NCBI GenBank assembly: GCA_016787575.1
Contig: JAEUUO010000022.1
Coordinates: forward strand, 62,001-126,000
Reading direction: 5' to 3'
Origin: Saprospiraceae bacterium
GTDB lineage: Bacteria; Bacteroidota; Bacteroidia; Chitinophagales; Saprospiraceae
DNA length: 64,000 bases
Every line of letters starts with the position of its first letter. The first letter of the stretch is position 1. The notes beneath the pieces are model-generated. The model was not told the DNA's origin. It searched no databases and saw only the letters and a program-made list of their open reading frames with translations. Shown in pieces: positions 63,739 through 64,000 of this stretch. A program made the position numbers and the translations under genes.

Positions 63739-64000
63739 ATGAGCTATAAAAGCCTCTTAGAGGCCTGTGTCGATTTAGAAAGAAAGGGCCAGTTGATCCG
63801 AATAGCGGATGAGCTTGATGGCAACCTTGTTATTCCTGAATTACACAGAAGAGTTCAAGCCATTCAGGGGCCAGCTCTGTTTTTTGAAAACATCCGATCT
63901 TCAAATTTTCCAGGTGTATCCAATTTGTTTGGGACGAATGACCGTTGTGAATTTTTATTCAGAGACGTTTTAAATAAATTGGATTGGTTAATAAAATTAA
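63739..64000 (+). CDS. UbiD-family decarboxylase, N-terminal part (partial at right edge)
   Basis: The first 87 codons, open to the window edge. MSYKSLLEACVDLERKGQLI, GPALFFENIRSSNFPGVSNL and LFGTNDRCEFLF are the standard opening of UbiD proteins, which use prenylated FMN to decarboxylate aromatic acids. In a menaquinone-using bacterium a role in quinone synthesis is plausible, but the family is broad and the catalytic part is outside the window. Divergent from thyA with about 108 bp between starts. Confidence 0.85.
   Translation, partial: MSYKSLLEACVDLERKGQLIRIADELDGNLVIPELHRRVQAIQGPALFFENIRSSNFPGVSNLFGTNDRCEFLFRDVLNKLDWLIKL

Overview
The window looks like the chromosome of a member of the Bacteroidota, most likely a Saprospiraceae-type (Saprospiria) bacterium. 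This is inferred from gene content; no rRNA is present. The DNA is AT-rich. Several genes are preceded by the TAnnTTTG -7 element typical of Bacteroidota sigma factors, two of them with a -33 element exactly 19 bases upstream. The proteins include type IX secretion system (T9SS) outer-membrane components and cargo, an alternative complex III respiratory cluster, and a bacillithiol gene. Genes are tightly packed, and no insertion sequence, phage, CRISPR array or rRNA operon was seen.

Region by region. 1-399 holds the start of an NAD(P)HX epimerase gene that runs off the left edge. 629-14979 is a pair of tandem, diverged copies of the same three-gene T9SS cassette: a PorP/SprF barrel, a TPR/PD40/OmpA protein resembling PorE, and a giant PKD-containing cargo protein with a type B gliding-motility C-terminal domain. 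A hairpin separates the two copies. 15046-26607 is a mixed housekeeping region: a methyltransferase, ychF, an ACP-phosphodiesterase-like gene, porT-like, ubiE/menG, gyrA, a TPR protein, a MazG-like hydrolase, a lipoprotein, two LEA-like helical proteins, a radical SAM protein and a small membrane protein. 26608-27267 is an AT-rich gap. 27268-42380 carries selD-mnmH (selenium modification of tRNA), an exonuclease, a PlsB-like acyltransferase, engB, a barrel, a DppB-type permease, bshC, accD, dapB, dnaG, trxB, aroK, a DUF1573 lipoprotein, yajC and an exported protein. tRNA-Arg(TCT) follows, then a seven-repeat propeller protein, ung and a small barrel gene with a near-ideal promoter and terminator.

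62619-46220 (minus strand) is a 15-gene, 16.4-kb apparent operon encoding the end of an aerobic electron transport chain. It contains alternative complex III (actABCDEF), an A-type cytochrome c oxidase (subunits II, I, III, III-like, IV), haem O synthase and small assembly-type genes. Quinol oxidised by ActBCF would pass electrons through the haems of ActA/ActE to CuA of subunit II and then to oxygen. The most unusual gene is the subunit II gene, which carries a complete OmpA-type peptidoglycan-binding domain at its periplasmic C-terminus. This predicts an oxidase, and perhaps a complex III-oxidase supercomplex, tethered to the cell wall. The window closes with thyA (minus) and the start of a UbiD-family decarboxylase gene (plus).

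The two best leads are the OmpA-fused oxidase subunit and the duplicated T9SS cassette. Smaller leads are a Sco-like protein without copper ligands, a multihaem ActA with an extra N-terminal haem domain, probable leaderless genes and convergent genes that share stop codons.
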